Made by a program: the position numbers and the translations under genes. Under the pieces are notes generated by a model. It saw only the letters and a list, made by a program, of their open reading frames with translations. It made no database searches and was not told the origin of the DNA. From Dyadobacter jiangsuensis (GTDB lineage Bacteria > Bacteroidota > Bacteroidia > Cytophagales > Spirosomataceae): 64,000 nucleotides of DNA. The stretch covers positions 53,964 through 117,963 of the forward strand of contig NZ_PYAS01000018.1 in NCBI RefSeq assembly GCF_003014695.1, given 5' to 3'. Position 1 is the stretch's first letter. Each line of letters begins with the position of its first letter. Of the stretch, positions 43,709-52,130 are shown one piece after another.

Positions 43709-45279
43709 AATACATCCAAAAAAACCCGCTCACCGTACTGGTGATCGTCTTTACGGTCATCCGAATCCTCATCGCCAACCTCATTAACCTCGGCAACGAC
43801 GAAGTTTACTACTTCACCTACGCCGTGCTCCCCGATTGGAATCATTTCGACCATCCGCCGCTAGTCGGGATATTCATCCGCATTTTCACTTTCAACCTCC
43901 ATTGTAATTCTGAAGTATTTGTGCGAATGCCCGGCATTGCGGCGGCGGCGGTTAATACCTGGCTGATTGCCCGTTGCGGCACACTGATCAAAAACCGGAA
44001 TACCGGGCTGATCGCCGCCCTGCTTTATAATACCTCCGTATACACGAGCATTCTTTCCGGGATTTTCATCCTGCCCGATTCGGTACAGCTTACTTTCTGG
44101 CTGGCTGCATTGTCTACCATGCTGCGGTGCGTCAAGGCCACAACTCCGTCGGATATTAGCCGCTATCTGCTGCTTGCGGGACTGTGGATCGGGTTGGCGA
44201 CAATGAGCAAGGTGCACGGCGTGTTCCTCTGGCTCGGCTTTCTCGGTTTTATCTTTTCCGATCGCCGCGGCCTGCTCAAAAGCCCTTGTTTGTATGCGTC
44301 AATAGCCATTACCGCACTACTAATCTCCCCGATTTTGTTCTGGAATATCGGCAACGATTTCATTACCTGGCGCTTCCATAGCGAACGCGTGACGGTGAGC
44401 GACAGCGGCATTAATGTCAAATCATTCATCCGGACGACCATCGGCCAGATTTTGTATGCGAACCCGTTTCAGATAATCCTATTTCTGCTAACAGGCAAAA
44501 CGCTTCTACGCAGGCGTTCGATTGATTCTACCGCGTCCGTCGACGCAACCTCAACGGCATTGCTATTATGGTGCAGTTTGCCCATCATCGCCTGCACCAC
44601 ACTCGTTTCGCTTTTCCGCGACACCTTACCGCATTGGAGCGGGCCGGGCTTCCTGGGACTCATGCTATTAGGAGCTGCCTGGGCTGACCAGTCTACTTCC
44701 CCAGGGCTTAATAACCTTCGCAAAAAACTGCTGGCCGGTTCGGCCGGGCTGATTCTTTTTGTGTTCACAGTCGGGCCTATCCTCATCCGCTGCTACCCGG
44801 GTACAATGAGTCCCAAACCCTTCCCGCATACGGGTGCAGGCGACGCAACACTGGACATTACCGGCTGGGAGCAGCTGTTACCCGCATTCGAAAAGCTCCG
44901 CAACGATGATATTGCCAATGGCAAAATGACCCGTAACGCTCCGATGTTCGTACATAAATGGTTTCCCGGCGCACATATCTACTACCACGTCGCGTACCCG
45001 CTCGGCATGCGTACCGTGGGTGTCGGAAAGCTCCAAGATCTCCATCAATTCGCATGGCTGAACCAACTTTACGGAAAGGTTCCGCCCGGCACCGACGCCT
45101 GGTACATTACCCCTTCCAACAATTTCAGCGACCCCGCAGATCAATTTGCGGGGCAGTTTGAGCGGTTCGAAAAGGCAGGAATCATCACACAACGACGTGG
45201 AGGCCAAATCGTCCGGTATTGGTTTGTGTACCGGCTGAGGAATGCGAGTGGGATTTTGGGGCCTACGGCCGACGACTGA
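43699..45279 (+). CDS. GT39/ArnT-like lipid-linked glycosyltransferase
   Basis: A 526-residue integral membrane protein from ATG 43699, about 10-11 membrane segments. The first periplasmic loop has LGNDEVYYFTYAVLPDWNHFDHPP, the Asp-Glu-containing loop of PMT_2/ArnT transferases that use polyprenyl-phosphate sugars. The C-terminal soluble part (about 390-526) is a mixed domain with HKWFPGAHIYYH. It likely moves a sugar to a lipid or protein on the periplasmic side. It overlaps the PHP gene by 10 bases. Its last codons run into the GC-rich repeat region that follows, so the C-terminus (GILGPTADD) may be repeat-derived. Confidence 0.87.
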   Translation: MAIEYIQKNPLTVLVIVFTVIRILIANLINLGNDEVYYFTYAVLPDWNHFDHPPLVGIFIRIFTFNLHCNSEVFVRMPGIAAAAVNTWLIARCGTLIKNRNTGLIAALLYNTSVYTSILSGIFILPDSVQLTFWLAALSTMLRCVKATTPSDISRYLLLAGLWIGLATMSKVHGVFLWLGFLGFIFSDRRGLLKSPCLYASIAITALLISPILFWNIGNDFITWRFHSERVTVSDSGINVKSFIRTTIGQILYANPFQIILFLLTGKTLLRRRSIDSTASVDATSTALLLWCSLPIIACTTLVSLFRDTLPHWSGPGFLGLMLLGAAWADQSTSPGLNNLRKKLLAGSAGLILFVFTVGPILIRCYPGTMSPKPFPHTGAGDATLDITGWEQLLPAFEKLRNDDIANGKMTRNAPMFVHKWFPGAHIYYHVAYPLGMRTVGVGKLQDLHQFAWLNQLYGKVPPGTDAWYITPSNNFSDPADQFAGQFERFEKAGIITQRRGGQIVRYWFVYRLRNASGILGPTADD

Positions 45280-45384
45280 CGGCTGACAGCCGACCACACT
45301 TGGGCCTTACGGCCTGACCATGGTCTATGGTCGGGCCGTAAGGCCCCATGGTCGTCGGCGGTCAGCGGTCGGTCGTCGGCGGTC
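45260..45384. repeat. GC-rich tandem/inverted repeat cluster with 20-bp hairpin
   Basis: A near-perfect hairpin pairs 45302-45321 with 45327-45346 (core GGGCCTTACGGCC / GGCCGTAAGGCCC). It is flanked on the right by two copies of GGTCGTCGGCGGTC (45350-45363 and 45371-45384) and on the left by related inverted sequence (GGCCGACGACTGACGGCTGA at 45267-45286). It occupies the gap between the GT39-like gene and the next sigma factor gene. Confidence 0.85.
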
Positions 45385-45458
45385 AAAAAAAACATTCCCC
45401 ATACAACCTTTTCCACATCTTGCGGCCTCTTTGATATGAGTACGCTAAAAAACCCCGC

Positions 45459-45968
45459 ATGACTTCGGAAGCCGATTTGATAACTGGTTGCCTTTTAAAT
45501 GACCGTATTGCCCAGCGACAGCTGTACGACCGCTACAAAAAAGCGATGTATACCCTCGCCTACCGCATTACAGGTGATTTCGACGATGCCAATGACGTCT
45601 TGCAGGACGCATTTCTGGAAGTATTCAAGCACTTGAACCAGTTCCGCGGCGAGTCGACGCTCGGTGCATGGGTGAAACAGATCGTCGTCCGGAAATCGAC
45701 CAAGAAAAAGCGGCTGGTAATCTGGCAAAATGTTGATGATTATACGGGTGAAGCGGTTGATTGGGGCGAATCAGAGATCAATGTAGCGCACCTCGAAACG
45801 GCGGTTTTGTCGCTGCCTGACGGCTTCCGGACCATTTTCGTACTCGCCGAAGTGGAAGGTTACACGCACCGGGAAATCGCGGTAATGCTTAATATTTCGG
45901 AGGGAACCTCAAAATCACAATTGTTTCATGCCAAAAGAAAGCTCCGCGCGATGCTTTCGGCGAACTGA
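45459..45968 (+). CDS. ECF-family RNA polymerase sigma factor
   Basis: A 169-residue protein. Region 2 includes YRITGDFDDANDVLQDAFLEVF (D-x-LQDAFLEVF core-binding helix). Region 4 includes LPDGFRTIFVLAEVEGYTHREIAVML and EGTSKSQLFHAKRKLR. It is the first gene of a unit with the anti-sigma-like gene 11 bases downstream, then a DUF4097-like and an outer-membrane gene. This suggests an envelope-stress type response (inference). Confidence 0.94.
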   Translation: MTSEADLITGCLLNDRIAQRQLYDRYKKAMYTLAYRITGDFDDANDVLQDAFLEVFKHLNQFRGESTLGAWVKQIVVRKSTKKKRLVIWQNVDDYTGEAVDWGESEINVAHLETAVLSLPDGFRTIFVLAEVEGYTHREIAVMLNISEGTSKSQLFHAKRKLRAMLSAN

Positions 45969-45979
45969 CCTCGATACTG

Positions 45980-46546
45980 ATGGAAAAGAACCATACAAAC
46001 CTGCAAAATGCGATCCGCCGCTTCCCGGCCTACGAACCGGGAGACGAGGTTTGGAATGTTATCAACGAAAACCTGCTGGCACAACCGCTTCGGGAAGCAC
46101 TTTCGAAAATGCCCTCTTACGAGCCGGACGATAAACTTTGGGATCTCATCGATCGCAAAAATACGCGGCAGCAGCGCTGGAAATGGGGATATGCAGCCGC
46201 CATACTGCTGATGGCCACCGGAATCGCCTGGCTGATGCTGCCGACCGGTTCGGCCCGGGTCGCCTATTCACAGGAAACCGTCGACCAACGGCTGCAAATG
46301 GATGCCGACTTGAAGACCGACCAGCAATATCACCTCCTGAAAACCTATTGTGAGACAGAGACGCTGGTATGTAAAAGTACCGAATACAAGTCGTTGCAGC
46401 AGGAATATGAGCGGCTCAGCTCTGCGTCGCAACAGCTCGTCCAGGCGATCGGCGATTACAACACCGAGCCCGCCCTCCTGCGCCAGTACAACGAAATTGA
46501 AAGACAAAAAACGGGCATTTTGAATGCAATGGCCAAAATGATTTAA
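45980..46546 (+). CDS. Anti-sigma-like single-pass membrane protein with internal duplication
   Basis: A 188-residue protein. The cytoplasmic part contains two copies of a ~24-residue motif: IRRFPAYEPGDEVWNVINE (about 12-30) and LSKMPSYEPDDKLWDLIDR (about 41-59). These are a candidate sigma-binding element repeated twice. One membrane segment (about 70-87) follows, then a periplasmic coiled coil (about 100-185). It lies 11 bases after the ECF sigma gene. No zinc-binding anti-sigma motif is present. The duplication suggests it could hold two sigma molecules or clamp one from two sides. Confidence 0.75.
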   Translation: MEKNHTNLQNAIRRFPAYEPGDEVWNVINENLLAQPLREALSKMPSYEPDDKLWDLIDRKNTRQQRWKWGYAAAILLMATGIAWLMLPTGSARVAYSQETVDQRLQMDADLKTDQQYHLLKTYCETETLVCKSTEYKSLQQEYERLSSASQQLVQAIGDYNTEPALLRQYNEIERQKTGILNAMAKMI

Positions 46547-46558
46547 GCACCAAAAACG

Positions 46559-47458
46559 ATGAAAATGTATTTTAAAAATATCCGAAAACTGCCGTTGCCT
46601 CTGCTGCTTGCATGGGTGCTCGGAAGCCTGCCCGCATGCGCGCAGGGAAAATTACAGGTAGCCACGAAACGAATTGAAAAGACTGTGAGCGCACCGACCG
46701 TGCGGACGCTGTATATCAGCGCGGAAAAAGCCGATATCGAGATCGTAACCTGGGACAATTCCGACATCGCGGTGGTCATGGAGCTCTCGGCCCGCCACCC
46801 CGACCGCGCTACCGCCACGCAGGACCTTTCCAAGTTGCAGTACATCGCCGACCGTAATGGGAAGGATTACTTCCTGCGCAATTATATTGTATTAAAAGAT
46901 GGGGAGAGCAAGCCCGTTTCGAACCTGAAAGCGCGATATACGATCCATTTGCCGGCGTCATGCGCCGTCGACCTCAAAAACTCGTTCGGTACGATCACCC
47001 TCCGCGGGCTGACCAACCAACTGAACCTTAAAGCGGATTTCTGCACAACAAACCTGACTGGATTGAGCGGCAAAGGTGCCCTGCAAACGACGTTCGGAGA
47101 GCTTTCGGGCAACGAACTGGCAGGGACATTCACCTTTGCGAGCGACCACACCAACGTCCGCCTGGAACAGATCGCCGGGGCCATCCGGATCGATGCGGCG
47201 TACGGGAATGTCGAAATTTTCCCGACCGTGGGCCTCACCAGCCTGGGAATCCACTCCAAAAAGGCCGAAGTGACGCTCCTGGCGAAGAACTGGCAGCATT
47301 TCGACTATACCATCAACGGCGCCTACGCCACCATGAAATTGCCCAACGGATTTAAATGGAAGCGCAATACCGCCGATTTTAAAGAAGCATTTTTCTCCCG
47401 CAACCAACTCGCCAGCGTCGACATCAATGCCGAGTTCGGAAGGGTCACGATTAAATAA
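46559..47458 (+). CDS. DUF4097-like secreted beta-solenoid protein
   Basis: A 299-residue protein with a signal peptide ending PACAQ (residue ~29). Cys28 precedes AQG, so lipidation is possible. The rest has short beta repeats typical of DUF4097/DUF4098 'adhesin' domains: TLYISAEKADIEIVTWDNSDIAV, VDLKNSFGTITLRGL, LNLKADFCTTNLTGLSG, IRIDAAYGNVEIFPTVG. Proteins of this kind frequently follow ECF sigma/anti-sigma pairs in Bacteroidota. It starts 12 bases after the anti-sigma-like gene. Function unknown. Confidence 0.8.
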   Translation: MKMYFKNIRKLPLPLLLAWVLGSLPACAQGKLQVATKRIEKTVSAPTVRTLYISAEKADIEIVTWDNSDIAVVMELSARHPDRATATQDLSKLQYIADRNGKDYFLRNYIVLKDGESKPVSNLKARYTIHLPASCAVDLKNSFGTITLRGLTNQLNLKADFCTTNLTGLSGKGALQTTFGELSGNELAGTFTFASDHTNVRLEQIAGAIRIDAAYGNVEIFPTVGLTSLGIHSKKAEVTLLAKNWQHFDYTINGAYATMKLPNGFKWKRNTADFKEAFFSRNQLASVDINAEFGRVTIK

Positions 47459-47583
47459 AACGGGTGCTCTCACTATTAGCCATGAATGTAAAATAGCCCT
47501 CCTCTTTAACCATTAAAAACTGACTAACAACCGCCTATCGATAGCACTTTTACCTCTTTAAACCTGACCCCGACGGCTATTTA

Positions 47584-48837
47584 ATGCAAAAAGGTGTATT
47601 GTTCGTCCTGCTCATGCTGCCATCCCTCGCCGCACGCGCGCAGGATACCGTGAGCGTATCCTATTCCGAAGAATCCGACACGCTGGTAAAACAGCGTTTC
47701 CTGGACCGGTACGAAAATGTGTTTATGACCAAAGTTCCAACACGGCATATGTTTAAGATCGGGCTGTCGCAGTATTATCAGGCCAAGATCTTTGCCCTAT
47801 CGGACGACCGCACGGTCAACAGTACCTCGCTGCATTTGGGCTACGAGTTCAAGTTTCTGCCTGCATTCTCGATCGCGCTTTCGGGTCATATCCCCTACTA
47901 TGACCTCCGAACACCATTTCGGGAGTCATTCCAAAACACGGTCCTGGATGCTCAGCTACGTTGGTTTATCAATATGGGAAGGCGCATCAGGCAAGGGAAA
48001 AGTGCCAACAATTTCAGCGGCAATTACCTGGCGATATTTTATAATATGCCTAGCACGGCCGATGACGATCCGCGGATAGGACTAAAACTGGGTTTTCAGC
48101 GAAGGTTCCTAAATTTTGGGTTCATGGATTTTGCAATCGCACTGCAACAAGGGACGCCATTCTTCCACTATGGGATCGTGAACAACTGGGACCTTTCCAC
48201 GCAGGCGAGTTTTGGTTTCGCATTCGGCGACTGGAAAAAAGCCGCGATCGGGCCCCTATGCGATGTTTTCCTTTGCGACGAACACCTCTCAAACCAATGG
48301 AAAATCAGGTTACCAGAACTAACATTGGGGAGATACATGATCAGGATCCGGACTGCCCTGGCCTTTGAGCAGAAGATCGGCACATCCCCGTTCAGTCTTA
48401 ATTTTCAATTGAATGCGGACCACAGCGATGGCTTTAACGACGTCAGAAATCCTGAATCTGCCGCGGGATTTCGCTACGTGCTGTCGAGATCGAAAGAAAA
48501 GGCAGTCAGTTTGTCTGTTCAGCCCCGATATTACTTCCTAAGCAAAATGCAGAAGCTGAGAGGCAAAGGGGGCCACGGTTTCTCGGGGCCCTATACCGGC
48601 ATCAACACCGCTTATGTGCATTACAAAGGCAACCACCGTTTTTTCGGCTACACTTTCGACCACGTCACCCGGGAGACGAACAGTATAGAAGCCGGCCCGC
48701 TGCTCGGTTACCAGTTAAGGGTTTTCCGCCACGGTTATGTCGATTGCAACACCTCTTACAATTTCAAAGAATACTTAGGAAATACAGACACCGGTTTCGG
48801 TTTCACAACGAATATCACAGTAGGACTCGCCTTCTGA
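47584..48837 (+). CDS. Putative outer-membrane beta-barrel protein
   Basis: A 417-residue protein with signal peptide (about 1-19, ARAQ). Strongly alternating amphipathic strands with aromatic girdles run throughout (SLHLGYEFKFLPAFSIALSG, LDAQLRWFINMGRR, FGFTTNITVGLAF) and the C-terminus is a Phe, as expected for a Bam-inserted barrel of about 14-18 strands. Specific family not recognised. It is last in the sigma operon, 125 bases after the DUF4097-like gene, so it may be a regulated surface target. Confidence 0.75.
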   Translation: MQKGVLFVLLMLPSLAARAQDTVSVSYSEESDTLVKQRFLDRYENVFMTKVPTRHMFKIGLSQYYQAKIFALSDDRTVNSTSLHLGYEFKFLPAFSIALSGHIPYYDLRTPFRESFQNTVLDAQLRWFINMGRRIRQGKSANNFSGNYLAIFYNMPSTADDDPRIGLKLGFQRRFLNFGFMDFAIALQQGTPFFHYGIVNNWDLSTQASFGFAFGDWKKAAIGPLCDVFLCDEHLSNQWKIRLPELTLGRYMIRIRTALAFEQKIGTSPFSLNFQLNADHSDGFNDVRNPESAAGFRYVLSRSKEKAVSLSVQPRYYFLSKMQKLRGKGGHGFSGPYTGINTAYVHYKGNHRFFGYTFDHVTRETNSIEAGPLLGYQLRVFRHGYVDCNTSYNFKEYLGNTDTGFGFTTNITVGLAF

Positions 48838-49075
48838 CGCGCCCAACCAATTATTTTACGAAACAACAATCGCGTGACACGCACTGCGAAAGTCTGGGTA
48901 GGCATTGCTTTGCCTGTCATTATCGCCCTGCGGTCCTGATCCACTATGCTATAAATGGCCGAAAAACCAATTTTTAGGCTGACAGCCTCATCAAACGATT
49001 TTGAGCAGGTAGAGACAACGGTTTTCTGCTTTACTAAGCATCAGACCTGAAAAACGGTCGCTAACCTGCGGACTT

Positions 49076-49957
49076 ATGAATATCCCGAAAATTTCATTCA
49101 TCGTTTACCGAACGCTCTGCGTGATTGCAGTAGCTTGTTGCTTCGCACAAACCGACGGCCTGGCACAAAGCACTTCAAAAATTATCCCCCTCTGGGAAAA
49201 TGGCGCACCGGGATTCGAAAACAAGCGAAGCGAGCCCGAATCTGCAAAGGATTATTGGGTCAAAAATATTCATAATCCATCATTACAGGTATTTACACCA
49301 GCCGCAGGCAAGGCGAACGGGACGGCCGTAGTGGTATGTCCGGGCGGTGGTTTCAGGCTGCTTGTTTACAATGCGGAAGGTGTACAACCGGCTGAATACC
49401 TGGCCAAACTGGGCATTACTGTTTTTGTTTTGAAATACCGGCTCCCGCGTGAAGAAGGCTCGCCTTACTCGCTCGACAAACATCCGCGCGAGGATGCATT
49501 GCGGGCGATCAGACAGGTGCGCAGTCATGCGAAGGAATACGGGATAGATCCCGCACGCGTGGGAATGCTCGGATTTTCGGCGGGCGGCGAGGTAGTGGCA
49601 TCGGTGGCTTACGTTTCCGGCAAAGGCGAACCCAACGCCAAGGACCCCGTCGACCGCCTCGACGGAAGGCCTGATTTTCAAATGCTGATCTATCCCGGCC
49701 CCCTCGGCATTCCCGAAACCGTCCCGGCGGATGCCCCACCTGCATTCCTGCTCACTGCCAATGACGATCCGTGCTGCGGCGTCACCACAGCCAGCCTGCT
49801 CGTCAAATACCGCGAAGCGAAACGCCCCGTCGAGGCACATCTCTATACCAAAGGCGACCACGGTTTCAACATGGGCGACCGTTCGCCATTACAGAGTATC
49901 AAATCCTGGCCGCAGCGGATGGCCGATTGGCTGGGGGATAATGGATATTTGAAATAA
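49076..49957 (+). CDS. Secreted alpha/beta-hydrolase (acetyl-xylan-esterase/BD-FAE-like)
   Basis: A 293-residue protein with a signal peptide (about 1-31). It has CPGGGFRLLVYNAEG (oxyanion loop, CPGGGF for HGGGF), nucleophile S168 in GMLGFSAGG, Asp in LLTANDDPCC and His in KGDHGFNMG. It matches carbohydrate esterases annotated as endo-xylanase-B-like esterases in Bacteroidota, which deacetylate plant polysaccharides in the periplasm. Substrate inferred only. The adjacent CC pair (DDPCCG) is unusual in this loop. Confidence 0.87.
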   Translation: MNIPKISFIVYRTLCVIAVACCFAQTDGLAQSTSKIIPLWENGAPGFENKRSEPESAKDYWVKNIHNPSLQVFTPAAGKANGTAVVVCPGGGFRLLVYNAEGVQPAEYLAKLGITVFVLKYRLPREEGSPYSLDKHPREDALRAIRQVRSHAKEYGIDPARVGMLGFSAGGEVVASVAYVSGKGEPNAKDPVDRLDGRPDFQMLIYPGPLGIPETVPADAPPAFLLTANDDPCCGVTTASLLVKYREAKRPVEAHLYTKGDHGFNMGDRSPLQSIKSWPQRMADWLGDNGYLK

Positions 49958-49983
49958 ATCCCACCGGCCTGTTATCTTGCGGC

Positions 49984-50451
49984 ATGTCCGATACAAAAGT
50001 CATGAAATCCATTGATTACGTCATTTCAACGCCAACTTCCATCGATTACCCGGCCCTGATTGAAATTTGGGAAGCTGCCGTCCGAGCCACCCACCATTTT
50101 TTACATGAAGAACACATTCAGCATTTCAAACCCTTAATCCTGAATCAATACTTTGACGCGGTCGATCTGTTCTGCATCCGGGACCAGTCAGACATGATCA
50201 TGGGCTTCGCAGGGTTCTCCCCTGAAACCGTTGAAATGCTCTTCGTCCATCCCGACCATTTCGGCAAAGGCATCGGTAAGAAGCTGATGGAATATGCAAT
50301 AACGGGACGATCTATCCGCAAAGTGGATGTAAATGAGCAGAACCCGGATGCATTGGCATTCTACCAACGTTTGGGTTTTGCAATAAAAAGCCGGTCACCA
50401 CTGGATGGCTCGGGACTGCCGTTTCCTATTTTGCATTTGGAATTACCCTAG
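49984..50451 (+). CDS. GNAT-family N-acetyltransferase (YjaB-like)
   Basis: A 155-residue GNAT protein. It has YPALIEIWEAAVRATHHFLHEEHI, typical of YjaB/PhnO-like acetyltransferases. The acetyl-CoA loop VHPDHFGKGIGKKLMEYA (about 91-108) and C-terminal NPDALAFYQRLGF (with the conserved Tyr) are also present. Substrate unknown; relatives acetylate small amines. ATG 49984 is used, though a second Met at residue 8 is possible. It follows the esterase gene by 26 bases and may be co-transcribed. Confidence 0.9.
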   Translation: MSDTKVMKSIDYVISTPTSIDYPALIEIWEAAVRATHHFLHEEHIQHFKPLILNQYFDAVDLFCIRDQSDMIMGFAGFSPETVEMLFVHPDHFGKGIGKKLMEYAITGRSIRKVDVNEQNPDALAFYQRLGFAIKSRSPLDGSGLPFPILHLELP

Positions 50452-50540
50452 GATCATTTGTTGATGGCCGGTTGAGAATCAGGTAAACCACAAGAGGAAC
50501 AAAATTGTTAAATTAGTATCGCTTATCAACCAGCTATACT

Positions 50541-50768
50541 ATGACTATCCATGAACAGATCGTGCAGGATGTAGAAACGGTAACCCGGGATACCCTTCTT
50601 AGGTCGAAGCTGTTCGATTTCCTCCAATCGCTGAAAGCTACTTCGCCGCAACAGCCAAACAAGGACAAAATACTGTCTTTCGCCGGAACTATTGACGATA
50701 ACGAGGCAACGGAAGTGCTGAAAATCATCGCTGATGAGTTCAACAGAATAGATGGTGAATGGCACTAA
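50541..50768 (+). CDS. Putative VapB-type antitoxin
   Basis: A 75-residue acidic protein directly upstream of, and overlapping by 10 bases, a PIN-domain gene. The N-terminus is helical (VQDVETVTRDTLLRSKLFDFLQSL), then LSFAGTIDDNEATEVLKIIADEFNRID. No AbrB or RHH motif is obvious. The C-terminal FAGTIDDNEA... region resembles toxin-wrapping tails of short Bacteroidota antitoxins. Identity rests mainly on position. Confidence 0.75.
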   Translation: MTIHEQIVQDVETVTRDTLLRSKLFDFLQSLKATSPQQPNKDKILSFAGTIDDNEATEVLKIIADEFNRIDGEWH

Positions 50769-51151
50769 AACAGATTGCAATCGACACAAACATCGCTATT
50801 GAAGTATTAAACGGCAATGAAGAGACATTGCAAGTGCTTTCACAATACGATATTGTTGCGTTGCCCGTAACCGTATGCGGCGAACTGATTTATGGCGCAA
50901 AAAACTCCCAAAAGGCCAGGAGCAACCTGGGTCGGTACATGTCGTTCATAAATGCATGTGAAATTCTGGATGTTAAAACGCCCGTTGCTTCTGAATATGC
51001 ATCAATCAAATTGAAACTTAAAGAGACCGGACATCCGATCCCGGAGAACGATATCTGGATAGCTGCCGTTTGTCAGTCCCACGACGTGCCATTACTTAGC
51101 CGTGACAGACATTTTTCGTACATTACATCCCTTCATCTTCTCGATCCCTGA
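50759..51151 (+). CDS. vapC: VapC-type PIN-domain ribonuclease toxin
   Basis: A 130-residue protein with the PIN-domain catalytic set: D9 (AIDTNIAIEVL), E42 (VCGELIYGA), D98 (IPENDIWIAAV) and D116 (LLSRDRHF). VapC proteins cleave RNA, often initiator tRNA or the sarcin loop of 23S rRNA. The start overlaps the antitoxin gene by 10 bases (ATGGCACTAA) and the stop is followed after 2 bases by a lipoprotein gene, an unusually tight junction. The segment has a lower GC content than its neighbours. Confidence 0.93.
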   Translation: MALKQIAIDTNIAIEVLNGNEETLQVLSQYDIVALPVTVCGELIYGAKNSQKARSNLGRYMSFINACEILDVKTPVASEYASIKLKLKETGHPIPENDIWIAAVCQSHDVPLLSRDRHFSYITSLHLLDP

Positions 51152-51153
51152 TT

Positions 51154-51612
51154 ATGAACCGACCGTTACTTTTGCTGCTTGTTATCTTCGCCCTTACCGC
51201 TTGCCAACCCAAAGAAACCAACCAGGAAACGTCAGCAACCAAGAATTTAGATAACGAAAATCTGGTCAAACAGTATTTCGGGCATTTCAACAGGCACGAC
51301 TGGCAACAAATGGCGGCAATGTATTCCGATACGGCCGAATTCAAAGATCCCTCACTTGGTGAAGGCGTCGTTCCGCAAACTCATGAGCAGATTATCAAGA
51401 AATACGGTGAGTTGCAGCAAATGATCCCGGACGTGCGGGACAGTGTCGTCACAATCTATCCTTCGGGCGACAAACACATCATCGTAGAATTTATCTCAAC
51501 CGGCACCGCACCCGACAAATCGAAGTTTGCGTTGCCTATCTGTACCATTTTCACGATCGAGAATGGCAAAATCACGCAGGATTTCACGTACTACGATAAT
51601 TTTAGTGAGTAG
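51154..51612 (+). CDS. SnoaL/NTF2-like lipoprotein
   Basis: A 152-residue protein with lipobox ALTAC (Cys17) and a SnoaL-like fold: VKQYFGHFNRHDWQQMAAMYSDTAEFKDPSLG, ..IIKKYGELQQMIPDVRDSVVTIYPSGD, ..FTIENGKITQDFTYYD. Members range from cyclases to scavenging proteins; no catalytic claim is possible. It starts 2 bases after vapC, so transcription from the vapBC promoter is likely, although function need not be linked. Confidence 0.82.
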   Translation: MNRPLLLLLVIFALTACQPKETNQETSATKNLDNENLVKQYFGHFNRHDWQQMAAMYSDTAEFKDPSLGEGVVPQTHEQIIKKYGELQQMIPDVRDSVVTIYPSGDKHIIVEFISTGTAPDKSKFALPICTIFTIENGKITQDFTYYDNFSE

Positions 51613-51689
51613 CCTGGCGATCAGCCCTTGTCTCCACTGTTAAATTCCACCACTTTCTTGAACAGATTCTGTTACCTTTTTCCAAAATC

Positions 51690-51759
51690 GCGTACAAGTA
51701 GGTGAATGCGACTTGTAGAATATGACCGCATTGACGCCAAAACCATTCAATACAAATAG
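51690..51759 (+). pseudogene. Remnant of a HigB-type toxin gene (3' end)
   Basis: Just before the HigA-like gene, one frame reads EYDRIDAKTIQYK and stops at 51757-51759, 14 bases before the HigA-like ATG. EYDRIDA.TI is the typical C-terminus of HigB toxins, and the spacing is that of a higBA operon. Upstream the frame is disrupted (TGA at 51703-51705) and no HigB body is recognisable in the 160-base gap after the lipoprotein gene. So this seems a decayed or deleted toxin gene. Confidence 0.5.
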
Positions 51760-51773
51760 AAAGCCATTTCCTG

Positions 51774-52130
51774 ATGGAATTAAAACCCATAAAAAACGAA
51801 GCGGAGTACGATCAATTCCTGGAATGGGTTGATAGCCAATTTGATGCTCCACCAACGCCAGATAGTCCGGAGGGCAACAAACTGCAAATTGCCTTGCTCC
51901 TGGTTAAGGCTTACGAGGATGAGCATTATCCGATTCCTTCGCCTGATCCGATCGATGCTATTAAACTCAAAATGGATGAGAAAGGTCTCAAAAGCAAAGA
52001 CCTGGTTGAGTGGGTCGGAAGTAAGAGCTATGTCTCCGCTTTGCTGAACCGAAAAAAACCGCTTACTCTCAAACTAGCAAAGCTTTTTCACGAAAAACTA
52101 GGCATTCCCGCACGGGTTTTGCTTGGTTAA
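51774..52130 (+). CDS. higA: HigA-type antitoxin (XRE helix-turn-helix)
   Basis: A 118-residue protein. The N-terminal half (MELKPIKNEAEYDQFLEWVDSQFDAPPTPDSPEGNKLQI...) is the leader typical of Bacteroidota HigA. The C-terminal HTH (about 62-116) has IKLKMDEKGLKSKDLVEWVG.KSYVSALLNRKKPLTLKLAKLF and ends PARVLLG. HigA represses its own operon and neutralises HigB. Here no intact toxin gene adjoins, so it looks like an orphan antitoxin. The stop codon overlaps the stop of the convergent SRPBCC gene (TTAA at 52127-52130). Confidence 0.88.
   Translation: MELKPIKNEAEYDQFLEWVDSQFDAPPTPDSPEGNKLQIALLLVKAYEDEHYPIPSPDPIDAIKLKMDEKGLKSKDLVEWVGSKSYVSALLNRKKPLTLKLAKLFHEKLGIPARVLLG

Noticed and set aside
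48838..49075. Possible small gene between the outer-membrane protein and esterase genes
   Set aside because: The only open frames are short and continue out of neighbouring genes in another frame, with no protein-like pattern.
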